DNA of 64,000 bases from Zobellia barbeyronii (GTDB lineage: Bacteria; Bacteroidota; Bacteroidia; Flavobacteriales; Flavobacteriaceae), in contig NZ_JACATN010000002.1 of NCBI RefSeq assembly GCF_018603515.1, positions 620,001 to 684,000 of the forward strand, read 5' to 3'. The number at the start of each line of letters is the position of its first letter. Positions within the stretch are counted from its first letter, which is position 1. The position numbers and the translations under genes were made by a program. Below are positions 43,978 through 54,056 of the stretch, piece after piece. Below the pieces are notes generated by a model. That model saw only the letters and a list, made by a program, of their open reading frames with translations, was not told where the DNA came from and did not search any database.

Positions 43978-44294
43978 AAGAAAATCGTGATCAATTGAAT
44001 TAAACACATCTATTATTTACAGTAAATACAGCTGAACATCTATTCTAGATTTTCAGCTTTTTTTTTGTAAAAACACCTCCATTTTATGCGGTTTAACACC
44101 AATGTATAGCCTTTAAAATGTAAGTATTAGTTATTCCTTTTTATATAAATGTTGAGAATATAGAATATCTACTCTTCTATAAACCAGTTTTTTACCACAA
44201 CATAGCCTTATTAGGCAACAAAAATTTATATCATACGGTAATCATTCATAAATTGTAAGAGTTAACCTACTTTAAATAAGTCTATCCAGTTATT
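43978..44294. other. Intergenic stretch without gene
   Basis: This 317-bp gap holds the terminator of the acyl-CoA ligase gene near its left end. The rest is AT-rich sequence in front of the propeller kinase, presumably with its promoter; I see no clear TAnnTTTG box with a -33 element, no repeat and no RNA motif. Confidence 0.6.
44030..44066 (+). terminator. Terminator of the acyl-CoA ligase gene
   Basis: AGCTGAA (44030-44036) and TTCAGCT (44052-44058) form a 7-bp stem with a 15-nt loop, followed by a run of T to 44066. Confidence 0.8.
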
Positions 44295-47200
44295 ATGATT
44301 TCACCCAAGCAATCAGCTACACTAGTGTTATGGTCGTCTTTACTACTGCTATGTTGTAAGCTTGCTTTTGCGCAGCAAAATCAAAACCCTTTGTCTTTTC
44401 AACACTTACCGGGTGGTTTATCTCAAAGCTCTGCTAACGTAATATATGAGGATAGCTATGGTTACTTATGGATTGGCACCAGAAATGGACTCAATAAATA
44501 CGATGGTAAAAACTTTCAAATATATGAGCAGGCTCAAGATACCAAGACAGGGCTAACCAATGGCTATATAGAGGATATTTACGAAGACAATAATAGACAA
44601 CTATATATAGGTACGGTTCAAGGTTTAAACATCTATAACCGAGAAATGGATATCCTAAAGTCCTACCCCTTCATTGGCGAGGGCGAAAAACTAGCTTTAG
44701 AACATTTCTATTCTGTTGTTAAATCTTCAGATTTCCTTTGGTTAGGAACCACCACTAGCATCTTCAGGTATCATATTACCACAGGCGAAACCAAAGAATT
44801 TAAATATCACGGAACACCTGCACAAGATAACTTTTTTGTGAAAATTGCTAAATTAGATAATGAAAGAACTTTAGTCATAATTGATAACGACATATGGATA
44901 TTAAATAGTGAATTACAAGTCTTATCAAAACTTCATGAAAATCATAGAATACGAAGTGTAATACAACAAAGCTCATCTCAGTTTTTAATTGGCTTACACA
45001 ATGGTGAGCTAATCGAATTAAAAATCAAAAATGATAATTCTATAAACATAGAAAGAACAAGCATAAGTAGTGGCTACCCCATACTATCATTATCAATTGC
45101 CGCAAATGGTGATTATTGGATAGGCAGTGAAAATGATGGACTTTATATCTACTCAAAAAGCACCAAACAATTATCAAATTTAAAGTATGATAGTAAAAAT
45201 ATAGAATCGATTTCTAGTAACTCTATATGGTCTATATATAATAATAAAGGAATTATGTGGCTTGGTCCATATAAAAAAGGTCTAAGCTTCTACGATCCCA
45301 TATATCATAAATTTAAGCATGTAAAAAATGAACCTTTTAATTCTCAGTCTTTAAATAACAATAACATAAACTCCTTCATTCAGGATAGAAATGATACTAA
45401 TGACCACCTTTGGATTGGAACCGATGGCGGTGGACTAAATTATTGGGATAGAACTACTAATTCTTTTGTCAAATACAGTTTAGATAATAAAAATCTTAAT
45501 ACCAATGTCGTCCTTAGTATGCTACAAGATAAAAACGACCAACTATGGTTGGGGTCTTGGGGCAAAGGAATTACCATCTTTAATATCAAGGATAAAAACT
45601 ATGAGGTATTAACCAAAGAAAATTCCTTTTTACTATCAAATAACGTATTCAATCTAATGATGGATAGTAAAGGGCGCATATGGATTGCAACTTTTCACGG
45701 TGGATTACAATTCTATAATCCTGAAACCGAAACTCATAAAAACATAGACCTTAAAAACAATATCAATAACACTAAGGTCTCTACCATCACAACTTTAACC
45801 GAAGATAAAAATGGAAATATTTGGGTTGGAACCCAAATTTCCGGACTATTTAAACTTGTTGAAAAAAACGAGGAGTGGCAATACACAAGTTATAACAGCC
45901 TTGAGAAGGAACAAATCTTAAGTAACGACTTCATTAATGCAATTGTAGAAGATACGGAGGGTAACTTATGGGTGGGTACACAAGCCGGTTTAAATAAATA
46001 TAATTCCACAACAGATTCCTTTCAATCGATCCCACACAATGAAGAATTAAAAAATGACGCTGTTAAAGGAATTATAGAAGACACTAACCATTTGCTATGG
46101 CTTAGCACCGGTTCTGGAATTACGCAATACAACCCTAAAAGCACAGCATCTATACATTACTATATTAATGATGGTTTACAAGGCAGCGAATTCAATACAA
46201 ATTCTTTCTATAAGACCAAAAACAACGAATTAATTTTTGGTGGTAGTAATGGCTTCAATTTATTTCAAGCAAAGGACATTAAAAAAAGGGAGGATAAACC
46301 TATTGTAAGTATTACCAGTCTAAAAATATTCAACAAACCTATTTATGCAGACGATGAATCTAAAATATTAAAAAAGCACATCGCGCAAGTAGATTCCATT
46401 ACCCTATCGTATGATAATACTGTGGTGGATTTTGAGTTCAATGCTTTAACTTTTCGTCATCCAGATAAAGTAAACTACGCTTATTTCTTGGATGGTTTTG
46501 AAACGAATTGGAATTATGTTGGTCACAAAAACAACGCTACTTATACCAGTTTAGAACCAGGTAAGTATACACTTCGAATAAAATCTAGTAATTCTGATGG
46601 TATATGGAATAGCAATGAAACTGACTTACACATTACAATTACCCCTCCTTTTTGGAAAACCTGGTGGTTTCGCGTACTCATGATAGCTTTGTTAATTTCT
46701 GCTATTTATTTAGTCTTATTTCTCCGGGTTAGAAACATAAAAAAGTATCAATTAACACTGGAAAAAGAGATAGGTGAACGTACTCAAGAATTACAACTAC
46801 AAAAGAAAGAACTAGAAAAAGTAGCAGATGAATTAACCACGAAAAATCAAGAAATTCAGCGTTTTACTTTTGCAGTTTCTCACGACCTTAAAAGTCCGTT
46901 AAGTGGTATAAAAGGTATTGCAAGCCTAATTCCTATGGAGTTTGTGATGAAAGATTTCCCTGAATTAGAACAGTACCTAGAAATGATTAATATTTCATGT
47001 GATACTATGAATAACCTTATTGCCGATATTACCAAAATTGCGAAAATTGGTAAAATTGAGAACAAAAATGAAGTGCTCGATACTAATGAAATTGTATCAC
47101 TATCAACCACTTTGGTTAAAGGAAAATTAAAAGTATCTAAAGTAAAACTCATAGTTGAAGAAAACCTACCAAATATTTATGGCGACAGAAATAGAATTAT

Positions 47201-47579
47201 ACAAGTCTTTGGAAATCTTCTAGATAACGCCATAAAGTATATGGGCGACCAAAAACAACCTGTAGTTCATATTAGAGCAGAAGAAACCGGAGAAAAAATA
47301 CAGTTCTCTGTTTCAGATAACGGTTCTGGAATGGATGAAAAATCTTTAAAAAAGCTCTTCTCCCCTTTTGAGCGATTTCACGCTGACGTAAATGGTACGG
47401 GGCTTGGCCTTTATATGATTAAGCAAATTGTTGAGTCCCACGATGGCATTATCTATGCAGAATCTGAGGGAAAAGGAAAAGGAACTACTTTTAGTGTAAT
47501 CCTGCCAAACGTTGTAGGTCAGCAGATAAAAAATATGATCGATAATGATATAGTTCCTGAAAAAACCGATGACAATTAG
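44295..47579 (+). CDS. Two-component-propeller sensor histidine kinase (no regulator domains)
   Basis: This 1094-residue sensor has a signal peptide (to about residue 27, AFAQ), then many Reg_prop repeats (about residues 35-660, typical units DSYGYLWIGTRNGLNKYDG, DKNGNIWVGTQISGLF, DTEGNLWVGTQAGLNKY), a Y_Y_Y domain (about 700-785, ending ITITPPFWKTWWF), a transmembrane helix (about 790-812), a coiled coil, HisKA with His863 in FAVSHDLKSPLSG, and HATPase (NLLDNAIKYM, DNGSGMDEKS, GTGLGLYMIK). Hybrid two-component systems of Bacteroides share this sensor but add receiver and AraC domains; here the protein stops after the kinase. A polysaccharide or other external ligand is inferred. No response regulator is adjacent. 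Confidence 0.92.
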   Translation: MISPKQSATLVLWSSLLLLCCKLAFAQQNQNPLSFQHLPGGLSQSSANVIYEDSYGYLWIGTRNGLNKYDGKNFQIYEQAQDTKTGLTNGYIEDIYEDNNRQLYIGTVQGLNIYNREMDILKSYPFIGEGEKLALEHFYSVVKSSDFLWLGTTTSIFRYHITTGETKEFKYHGTPAQDNFFVKIAKLDNERTLVIIDNDIWILNSELQVLSKLHENHRIRSVIQQSSSQFLIGLHNGELIELKIKNDNSINIERTSISSGYPILSLSIAANGDYWIGSENDGLYIYSKSTKQLSNLKYDSKNIESISSNSIWSIYNNKGIMWLGPYKKGLSFYDPIYHKFKHVKNEPFNSQSLNNNNINSFIQDRNDTNDHLWIGTDGGGLNYWDRTTNSFVKYSLDNKNLNTNVVLSMLQDKNDQLWLGSWGKGITIFNIKDKNYEVLTKENSFLLSNNVFNLMMDSKGRIWIATFHGGLQFYNPETETHKNIDLKNNINNTKVSTITTLTEDKNGNIWVGTQISGLFKLVEKNEEWQYTSYNSLEKEQILSNDFINAIVEDTEGNLWVGTQAGLNKYNSTTDSFQSIPHNEELKNDAVKGIIEDTNHLLWLSTGSGITQYNPKSTASIHYYINDGLQGSEFNTNSFYKTKNNELIFGGSNGFNLFQAKDIKKREDKPIVSITSLKIFNKPIYADDESKILKKHIAQVDSITLSYDNTVVDFEFNALTFRHPDKVNYAYFLDGFETNWNYVGHKNNATYTSLEPGKYTLRIKSSNSDGIWNSNETDLHITITPPFWKTWWFRVLMIALLISAIYLVLFLRVRNIKKYQLTLEKEIGERTQELQLQKKELEKVADELTTKNQEIQRFTFAVSHDLKSPLSGIKGIASLIPMEFVMKDFPELEQYLEMINISCDTMNNLIADITKIAKIGKIENKNEVLDTNEIVSLSTTLVKGKLKVSKVKLIVEENLPNIYGDRNRIIQVFGNLLDNAIKYMGDQKQPVVHIRAEETGEKIQFSVSDNGSGMDEKSLKKLFSPFERFHADVNGTGLGLYMIKQIVESHDGIIYAESEGKGKGTTFSVILPNVVGQQIKNMIDNDIVPEKTDDN

Positions 47580-47603
47580 TCTGCAAAGAAAAACTATTGA
47601 TAT

Positions 47604-47638
47604 AAAAAAAGCTTGAGCAATATGCTCAAGCTTTTTTT
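47604..47638. terminator. Bidirectional terminator between the propeller kinase and carB
   Basis: AAGCTTGAGCA-ATA-TGCTCAAGCTT extends into an A-run at the left and T-run at the right, a 16-base arm on each side including the runs. It serves both convergent genes. Confidence 0.94.
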
Positions 47639-47658
47639 ATGTTTAAAAATAGTATCTA

Positions 47659-50514
47659 CTACTTACTTAAGTACATTTTTCTGCGGCCGTAAAGCTCATA
47701 GAACTGATCGTCTTTTAAACTATCAATAAAGAGAATACTCTCTCCCGTACTTTTCATTTCAGGACCTAAGTTCTTATTTACATTAGGGAATTTATTAAAA
47801 GAGAAAACTGGTTGCTTAATCGCAAAACCTTCCAATTGCGGATTGAAATTAAAGTCCTTCACTTTCTTTTCACCTAACATTACCTTTGTAGCGTAGTTCA
47901 CGTAAGGCTCTTTATAAGCCTTAGCAATAAACGGTACCGTTCTAGAGGCTCTTGGGTTAGCTTCAATGATATAGACCATATCGTCTTTTATAGCAAACTG
48001 AATATTGATCAAACCAACTGTATTCAATGCTAAAGCAATTTTCTTTGTATGATCTTTTATCTGCTGCATAACAAACTCACCAAGGTTAAACGGTGGCAAG
48101 GTTGCATTAGAATCTCCTGAGTGAATCCCACAAGGCTCAATATGCTCCATTATACCAATAATGTACACATCTTCGCCATCACAAATTGCATCGGCTTCTG
48201 CCTCAATAGCTCCATCCAAATAATGGTCTAAAAGTAATTTGTTATTGGGGATTTTTCTTAGAAGGTCTACTACATGCGATTCTAGCTCTTCCTTATTAAT
48301 TACAATCTTCATTCCCTGCCCTCCTAGTACATAGGATGGTCTTACTAATAAAGGAAAGTCTAATTGGTCTGCAAGCGCTAAAGCCTCATCTGCTGTTTCC
48401 GCAATACCGTATTGAGGAAAAGGAATATTATTTTCTTTCAGCATTTCAGAGAAACTACCTCTGTCTTCAGCTAAATCTAATGCTTCAAAGCTGGTACCTA
48501 TAATTTTGATTCCGTATTTAGATAGTTTTTCAGCTAATTTTAAAGCTGTCTGCCCACCTAACTGTACAATAACACCTTCTGGCTTTTCGTGACGGATAAT
48601 ATCGTAAATATGCTCCCAAAAAACAGGCTCAAAATAAAGTTTGTCTGCTGTATCAAAATCAGTTGAAACCGTTTCAGGGTTACAATTGATCATGATAGTT
48701 TCATAACCACATTCCGCTGCCGCCAATACGCCATGTACACAACAGTAATCAAATTCAATTCCCTGTCCGATCCTGTTGGGACCAGAACCAAGAACTACAA
48801 TCTTCTTACGGTCTGTAACAATACTATCATTCTCTACATAACGGGTTCCATCTGGCTTTTCTATTTCTGCTTCAAAAGTAGAATAGTAGTATGGAGTCAT
48901 CGCCTTAAACTCGGCTGCACAGGTATCTACCAATTTGTAGACCCTATTAATGTTCATTTCTTCCGTACGTTTCTTATGCACTTCGCTCTCATAGCAATCT
49001 AGCATGTGAGCTATCTGTCTATCTGCAAAACCTTTTTGCTTAGCTTCCAACATTAAATCTTTGGTAAGCGTTGCAATAGTATATGTAGAGATTTCTTTTT
49101 CTAATAAATGAAGTTCTTCATATTGTTTCAAGAACCACATATCAATTTTTGTAATCTCATGAATTCTTGACAACGGAATACCCAATTGAATAGCATCATA
49201 GATTACAAATACTCTATCCCAACTTGGGATGGTCAATTTTTGAATGATTTGGTCGTAATTGGTATAACTTTTACCATCCGCACCTAATCCGTTTCTTTTT
49301 ATTTCTAGAGATTGAGTTGCTTTGTGTAATGCCTCTTGGAACGAACGTCCAATACCCATTACTTCTCCAACAGATTTCATCTGAAGTCCTAAAGTACGGT
49401 CAGAACCTTCAAATTTATCAAAGTTCCAACGTGGTATTTTTACAATTACATAATCTAAAGTCGGTTCAAATAAAGCAGAAGTAGATTTTGTAATTTGATT
49501 GTCTAATTCATTTAAATGATACCCGATAGCTAATTTAGTTGCAATCTTGGCAATAGGATACCCGGTTGCTTTTGAAGCTAAAGCAGAAGAACGAGAAACC
49601 CTTGGGTTAATCTCAATTGCAATAATATCTTCTTCATCATCAGGACTAACTGCGAACTGCACATTACATCCTCCGGCAAAATCACCAATACTACGCATCA
49701 TATGAATTGCCATATCACGCATTTTTTGGTACGTTCTATCTGACAGGGTCATTGCTGGTGCAACAGTTATAGAATCTCCTGTATGAATACCCATCGGATC
49801 CATATTTTCTATTGCACAAATAATAACTACGTTATCATTATCATCACGCAATAACTCTAACTCATATTCTTTCCAGCCCAATAAGGCTTTATCGATCATT
49901 ACTTCATGAATAGGAGAAATTTCTAATCCACGACTTAATAACTCATCAAAATCTTCTGGTTTGTATACTATAGCAGCTCCTGCACCTCCTAAAGTATATG
50001 ATGCTCTTATTACTAATGGAAAGCCAAATTCCTGAGCTATTTCTTTTCCTTTCAAGAATGATGTTGCCGTTGCCTGTGGTGCCATGCCAACACCAATTTT
50101 AAGCATTAACTCACGGAATTGCTCACGATCTTCTGTAATGTTTATCGCATCAATATCAACACCTATAAGATCTACTCCAAAATCTTTCCAAATTCCCTTT
50201 TCATCTGCCTCAATACATAGATTAAGAGCCGTCTGGCCACCCATAGTTGGTAGCACTGCATCAATTTGAGGATGTTCTTTTAGTATTTCAATTATTGACT
50301 TGGTAGTCAACGGTTTTAAATACACATGATCAGCCATTGATGGGTCCGTCATAATTGTTGCCGGATTACTATTTATTAGTATAGTCTCAATACCGTCTTC
50401 ACGTAATGAACGTAATGACTGTGAACCTGCGTAATCAAATTCACAAGCTTGACCTATAACAATGGGACCGGAACCGATCAGTAGTATGGATTTTAAATCT
50501 TTTCTTTTTGGCAT
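47659..50514 (-). CDS. carB: Carbamoyl-phosphate synthase large subunit, without allosteric domain
   Basis: CarB makes carbamoyl phosphate for pyrimidine and arginine synthesis from ammonia supplied by CarA. Two homologous ATP-grasp halves are visible: the first starts ILLIGSGPIVIGQACEFDYAG (about residue 10) with SRSSALASKATGYPIAK; the second starts VVLGSGPNRIGQGIEFDYCC (about residue 570) with EANPRASRTVPFIAKAY. The protein has 951 residues against about 1070 in E. coli and ends soon after LGPEMKSTGESILFI, so the C-terminal MGS-like allosteric domain is lacking. carA is not in this window. No upstream gene is in the same transcription unit. Confidence 0.96.
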   Translation of the reverse strand: MPKRKDLKSILLIGSGPIVIGQACEFDYAGSQSLRSLREDGIETILINSNPATIMTDPSMADHVYLKPLTTKSIIEILKEHPQIDAVLPTMGGQTALNLCIEADEKGIWKDFGVDLIGVDIDAINITEDREQFRELMLKIGVGMAPQATATSFLKGKEIAQEFGFPLVIRASYTLGGAGAAIVYKPEDFDELLSRGLEISPIHEVMIDKALLGWKEYELELLRDDNDNVVIICAIENMDPMGIHTGDSITVAPAMTLSDRTYQKMRDMAIHMMRSIGDFAGGCNVQFAVSPDDEEDIIAIEINPRVSRSSALASKATGYPIAKIATKLAIGYHLNELDNQITKSTSALFEPTLDYVIVKIPRWNFDKFEGSDRTLGLQMKSVGEVMGIGRSFQEALHKATQSLEIKRNGLGADGKSYTNYDQIIQKLTIPSWDRVFVIYDAIQLGIPLSRIHEITKIDMWFLKQYEELHLLEKEISTYTIATLTKDLMLEAKQKGFADRQIAHMLDCYESEVHKKRTEEMNINRVYKLVDTCAAEFKAMTPYYYSTFEAEIEKPDGTRYVENDSIVTDRKKIVVLGSGPNRIGQGIEFDYCCVHGVLAAAECGYETIMINCNPETVSTDFDTADKLYFEPVFWEHIYDIIRHEKPEGVIVQLGGQTALKLAEKLSKYGIKIIGTSFEALDLAEDRGSFSEMLKENNIPFPQYGIAETADEALALADQLDFPLLVRPSYVLGGQGMKIVINKEELESHVVDLLRKIPNNKLLLDHYLDGAIEAEADAICDGEDVYIIGIMEHIEPCGIHSGDSNATLPPFNLGEFVMQQIKDHTKKIALALNTVGLINIQFAIKDDMVYIIEANPRASRTVPFIAKAYKEPYVNYATKVMLGEKKVKDFNFNPQLEGFAIKQPVFSFNKFPNVNKNLGPEMKSTGESILFIDSLKDDQFYELYGRRKMYLSK

Positions 50515-50575
50515 TAGTTGTATTCTTTAAAACTTTGGCTATAATTTGTTACAAATATCAATACAAATCTGACAT

Positions 50576-50608
50576 AAAAAAAGGTGTTACTTATAAAAAG
50601 TAACACCT
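50576..50608 (-). terminator. Terminator of rpmH
   Basis: AGGTGTTACTT-ATAAA-AAGTAACACCT is an 11-bp stem with an A-run at the left, giving a U-run for the leftward rpmH transcript. It separates rpmH from carB. Confidence 0.9.
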
Positions 50609-50633
50609 ATATATTTCTTAAAAAATAAAATCA

Positions 50634-50801
50634 TTATTTCTTATGTCTCGGTTCAGAGGATACAGAAAGTTTTTTTCTACCTTTAGCTCTTCTACGAGCT
50701 AAAACTTTTCTTCCGTTTACGGATGCCATACGCTCCCTAAATCCATGTTTATTTCTTCTTTTTCTCTTTGAAGGCTGATATGTTCTTTTCTGTCCGGGCA
50801 T
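50634..50801 (-). CDS. rpmH: 50S ribosomal protein L34
   Basis: This short gene encodes a 55-residue, very basic protein that starts [20 protein letters not shown], continues [20 protein letters not shown] and ends in PRHKK. This is the full L34 pattern, including the T(Y/F)QPS and HGFRxRM segments. L34 is a late-assembly part of the 50S subunit. It has a textbook promoter upstream and a terminator downstream and is a single-gene unit; dnaA and rnpA, its usual neighbours in many bacteria, are not here, as is common in Bacteroidota. Confidence 0.97.
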   Translation of the reverse strand: MPGQKRTYQPSKRKRRNKHGFRERMASVNGRKVLARRRAKGRKKLSVSSEPRHKK

Positions 50802-50860
50802 TGTATTATCCTTTTCTTTGTGTGATAAGAGATAGCGAAACCGCTCGCTAAAACTGGGCG

Positions 50861-50891
50861 CAAATATACAAAGACTTTTGGCTTTGCCAAA
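50861..50891 (-). promoter_or_regulatory. Consensus Bacteroidota promoter of rpmH
   Basis: On the minus strand TTTG (50888-50891) is followed by exactly 19 bp and TATATTTG (50861-50868), a perfect match to TTTG-N19-TAnnTTTG. Transcription would start near 50854, about 50 nt before the rpmH ATG. Confidence 0.88.
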
Positions 50892-50986
50892 TACATTTGT
50901 AAAAATATTTTTATTGAATGCCTGCCGCCTAGAGATAGGTTTTTATTACTTTTGCCAAAATCGGATTATAGCAACAGATTCAATAT

Positions 50987-51892
50987 ATGAGAAACTTTTT
51001 GGGCATTATTTTTATTGTTCTTTCAAGTACCGTTTCTTTAGCCCAGACACAACTTGAGTACAAATTAGAGAAAAACGCCGTCTTCACCGTAAAGCAAAAC
51101 GCCGAGCAAACCATTACACAAGAACTGGATGGGGCCTCTCATATTCTAACCAATAAAATTAATGGTATTCTAGAGTTCAAGGTACTAGAAGTAAGAGATA
51201 CCACATATAAGATAGCTTTAAAATTTAAAGATCTTAATTTAAATATGTCTTCTAGCATACAAGGAGAATTAATGGATGTGCATGCTAAAGAAGTGGACGA
51301 AAGCAATATGCAGTCGCAAATTTTCCATAGCCTTCTAAACCATCCTGTAAACATTATTCTATCTAAAACAGGTGATATTATTGAAGTAAAAGGTGGCGAC
51401 AATCTTGTAGCTAAAATGGCCGAAGCATCTGGTCTTGAAGACCAATTTTCTTTGAATATGATGAAAAAATCTTTGGAAAAAGAATTTGGGTCGGAGGCGC
51501 TTTCTAACAGTTACAAGCAAATGACCTTCATTTATCCTTCTAAAAAAGTAAAATTAGAGGATACTTGGAAAAATCAATATTTGGGCAAATTGCAAGCCAA
51601 TAACACTTGGACCCTAAAAGCAATTTCTGCTGACACTGTAAATTTAATAGGAACAGCAGATGTTATAATGAATGTTACCGAAGCTGCAACAGCAATGCAT
51701 CTTAAAGGAACTCAGAAAACAAATATTACTACTAATGCCATAACAGGCTTTATAAAGAAAATGACCGTTGAAGGCACTTCTAAAGGATCATCTAGCATGA
51801 CTCAAATGCAGGACCAAGAAATACCCACAACTATAGCGTCTTTTACATCATACGAACTCATTCCTAATTTAAACGAACCGATCAATAATTAA
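50987..51892 (+). CDS. DUF6263 family secreted protein
   Basis: This 301-residue protein has a signal peptide (MRNFLGIIFIVLSSTVSLAQ). The mature protein is beta-rich: LEYKLEKNAVFTVKQNAEQT, ITQELDGASHILTNKINGIL, FKVLEVRDTTYKIALKF and the closing FIYPSKKVKLEDTWKNQYLG, which fit DUF6263. No cysteines or catalytic motif stand out. It is followed after 5 bp by a TPR membrane gene on the same strand, and the two are likely one unit. Function unknown. Confidence 0.83.
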   Translation: MRNFLGIIFIVLSSTVSLAQTQLEYKLEKNAVFTVKQNAEQTITQELDGASHILTNKINGILEFKVLEVRDTTYKIALKFKDLNLNMSSSIQGELMDVHAKEVDESNMQSQIFHSLLNHPVNIILSKTGDIIEVKGGDNLVAKMAEASGLEDQFSLNMMKKSLEKEFGSEALSNSYKQMTFIYPSKKVKLEDTWKNQYLGKLQANNTWTLKAISADTVNLIGTADVIMNVTEAATAMHLKGTQKTNITTNAITGFIKKMTVEGTSKGSSSMTQMQDQEIPTTIASFTSYELIPNLNEPINN

Positions 51893-51897
51893 TACAC

Positions 51898-52413
51898 ATG
51901 TTCAACAAAAATCTTAAAATAGTCATAGCAGGACTTATCATAGCATACGCCATATATCAATTTATAGAAGGAAATATAGGCAACGGAATTGCTTTGATTC
52001 TTTTATCTTCAATCTTTATATTTCTTTATTTCAGAAACGAGATAATTCTATTAGCTTTTCTACGCATGAGAAAGCAAGATTTAGAAGGAACTCAAAAGTG
52101 GCTTGATAAAATTAAAAACCCAGAAGCTGCATTAGTTACAAAGCAACAAGGGTACTTTAACTACCTACACGGTATTATACTTTCTCAAAAGAACTTAACA
52201 CAGGCCGAAAAGTATTTCAAAAAAGCATTGAAGTTAGGCCTTACAATGGATTATGATATAGCTATGGCTAAATTAAGTCTTGCAGGTATTGCTATGCAGA
52301 AAAGAAGAAAAAGAGAAGCTACAACTCTTTTGAGAGAAGCTAAAAAGTTAGACAAAAGCAATATGCTTACTGATCAGATAAAAATGATGCAACAGCAGAT
52401 GAAGAAAATCTAA
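51898..52413 (+). CDS. TPR-containing membrane protein of unknown function
   Basis: This 171-residue protein has two N-terminal hydrophobic segments (KIVIAGLIIAYAIYQFI and GIALILLSSIFIFLYF), then a helical cytosolic part with TPR-like repeats: GYFNYLHGIILSQKNLTQAE with KYFKKALKLG, and IAMQKRRKREATTLLREAKK. Such proteins often hold partners at the membrane. It lies 5 bp after the DUF6263 gene. I do not recognise a specific family beyond the repeats. Confidence 0.8.
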   Translation: MFNKNLKIVIAGLIIAYAIYQFIEGNIGNGIALILLSSIFIFLYFRNEIILLAFLRMRKQDLEGTQKWLDKIKNPEAALVTKQQGYFNYLHGIILSQKNLTQAEKYFKKALKLGLTMDYDIAMAKLSLAGIAMQKRRKREATTLLREAKKLDKSNMLTDQIKMMQQQMKKI

Positions 52414-52458
52414 CTGACTGTATTTATTTAAAATCTGTCTCTAAGAGTTTAACTTACA

Positions 52459-53931
52459 TTATAGAAGTGGTGCCCATAACCTACTAAAAGATTCCTTTAG
52501 TTTACGTCTTAGGCCACGGTTTTGCCATCTTTCTAACTCAACCTCTTCACATTCCTTTAAATCATCTAAGAAAGTTGCCGCTAGTTTAAGGTTTATTTCC
52601 TTGTTGTATAGCATAGCATTGATTTCAAAGTTGATGGAAAAACTTCTATAATCTAAGTTGGCCGTTCCTACGGTTGAAAACAAATCATCTATAACCATGG
52701 TTTTAGCATGAATAAAGCCTTTTGTATACCTGTAAATTTTAATGCCTGACTCCAAGCAATATTCAATATAAGAGTCACCAGCGTACTGCGCTGCCCAGGA
52801 ATCAGATTCATAAGGAACAATTACCCGAACATCAATACCACTTCTAGCAGCGGTAGCTAAGGCCGTTAAAATAGCATCATTGGGCATAAAGTAAGGTGAA
52901 GTAATATAAATGCGTTCTTTTGCCGAACTAATGGCACAAAAGATAGCTTCCATAATATTAGCCCAATCCGTGTCTGGTCCGCTGGCTGCAATCTGTACAG
53001 CAACGGGTTGATTCATCTCCGGTTTACTTTTTGGAAAAAATGATTTTTCTATTTCTACTTCATTATGAGAAGCAAAGTTCCAATTTAACAAAAAAGACGA
53101 TTGTAACGAACCTACTGCCGCACCCTGAAGCCTTAGATGTGTATCTCTCCAATACCTTGGATTATCATATGAATTATCATAACGTTTGGCCATGTTTATA
53201 CCTCCTACGTAGCCAACCTTCCCGTCTATGACCACAATTTTCCTATGGTCTCTATAATTAAGTTTACCCGTAGAATTTGAAAAAATTACAGGCATAAATG
53301 CGTAATGCTCAATTCCCGATTTGGTCATTTTATGTTTTACACTCCTTGCAATCTTACTACCAACATCATCATAAACCAACCTAACTTTAACACCAGCCTT
53401 GGCTTTTTCCATGAGGATTTCAATAATTTTATTCCCAAGTTCATCACTAAAAAGAACAAAATATTCTATGTGGATATGGCTCTCGGCATTTCTTAAATCC
53501 TCAAACAAACGCTTAAATTTCTCTTCGCCATTAATTAAAACCTCTACATTGTTATCAAAAGTAAGAACAGCCTTCTCGTTGTTTTTCAATAATTTATACA
53601 CTTTAAAAATACCCTCACCATAAGTTTCTTCAAAATCTTCCCTTTCTTCACAATCCAATTTAAAATTGGCTCGCCATTCCATTATTTTCTTATTATCCAG
53701 AAAATATTTCTTTTCAAAAATTTTAGATTTTCTATAGTCTTGTCCAAATAGATAATACACAATCAACCCTAAAAAAGGCAATACAGCAAGAGCAAAAAGA
53801 AACGAAAGCGTCTTTACCGGGTTCTTATTTTTTAAAAGGATGAAAAAGGAAAGCACAATAACAAGCCCATAATTAATCGTTAGAAGAATTAACCAGAGAT
53901 TATCGTTAAAAAGTTGTAGTGCGGTATCCAT
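52459..53931 (-). CDS. cls: Cardiolipin synthase (phospholipase D family)
   Basis: This 490-residue enzyme condenses two phosphatidylglycerols to cardiolipin and glycerol. Two N-terminal transmembrane helices (about residues 12-33 and 40-62) precede two phospholipase D domains with HKD motifs: DHRKIVVIDGKVGYVGGINM and HAKTMVIDDLFSTVGTANLD. The ITSPYFMPNDAIL segment between them is typical of bacterial Cls. The length matches ClsA. It is monocistronic and lies between a convergent TPR gene and a lytic transglycosylase. Confidence 0.94.
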   Translation of the reverse strand: MDTALQLFNDNLWLILLTINYGLVIVLSFFILLKNKNPVKTLSFLFALAVLPFLGLIVYYLFGQDYRKSKIFEKKYFLDNKKIMEWRANFKLDCEEREDFEETYGEGIFKVYKLLKNNEKAVLTFDNNVEVLINGEEKFKRLFEDLRNAESHIHIEYFVLFSDELGNKIIEILMEKAKAGVKVRLVYDDVGSKIARSVKHKMTKSGIEHYAFMPVIFSNSTGKLNYRDHRKIVVIDGKVGYVGGINMAKRYDNSYDNPRYWRDTHLRLQGAAVGSLQSSFLLNWNFASHNEVEIEKSFFPKSKPEMNQPVAVQIAASGPDTDWANIMEAIFCAISSAKERIYITSPYFMPNDAILTALATAARSGIDVRVIVPYESDSWAAQYAGDSYIEYCLESGIKIYRYTKGFIHAKTMVIDDLFSTVGTANLDYRSFSINFEINAMLYNKEINLKLAATFLDDLKECEEVELERWQNRGLRRKLKESFSRLWAPLL

Positions 53932-54056
53932 CTTTGTGATTGCTGAATAAACTCTTAGAACATTCTAAGCGAACTAGCATTTAAAGATGGGAAATAAAGT
54001 GGCGTAAAATGACCTCAATGCGAAATTAATATAACGCATTGAGGCTTTAAAATTAA

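Noticed and set aside
48733-49002. Open frame opposite carB.
   Set aside because: Shadow of the conserved carB frame; no start signal or recognisable product.
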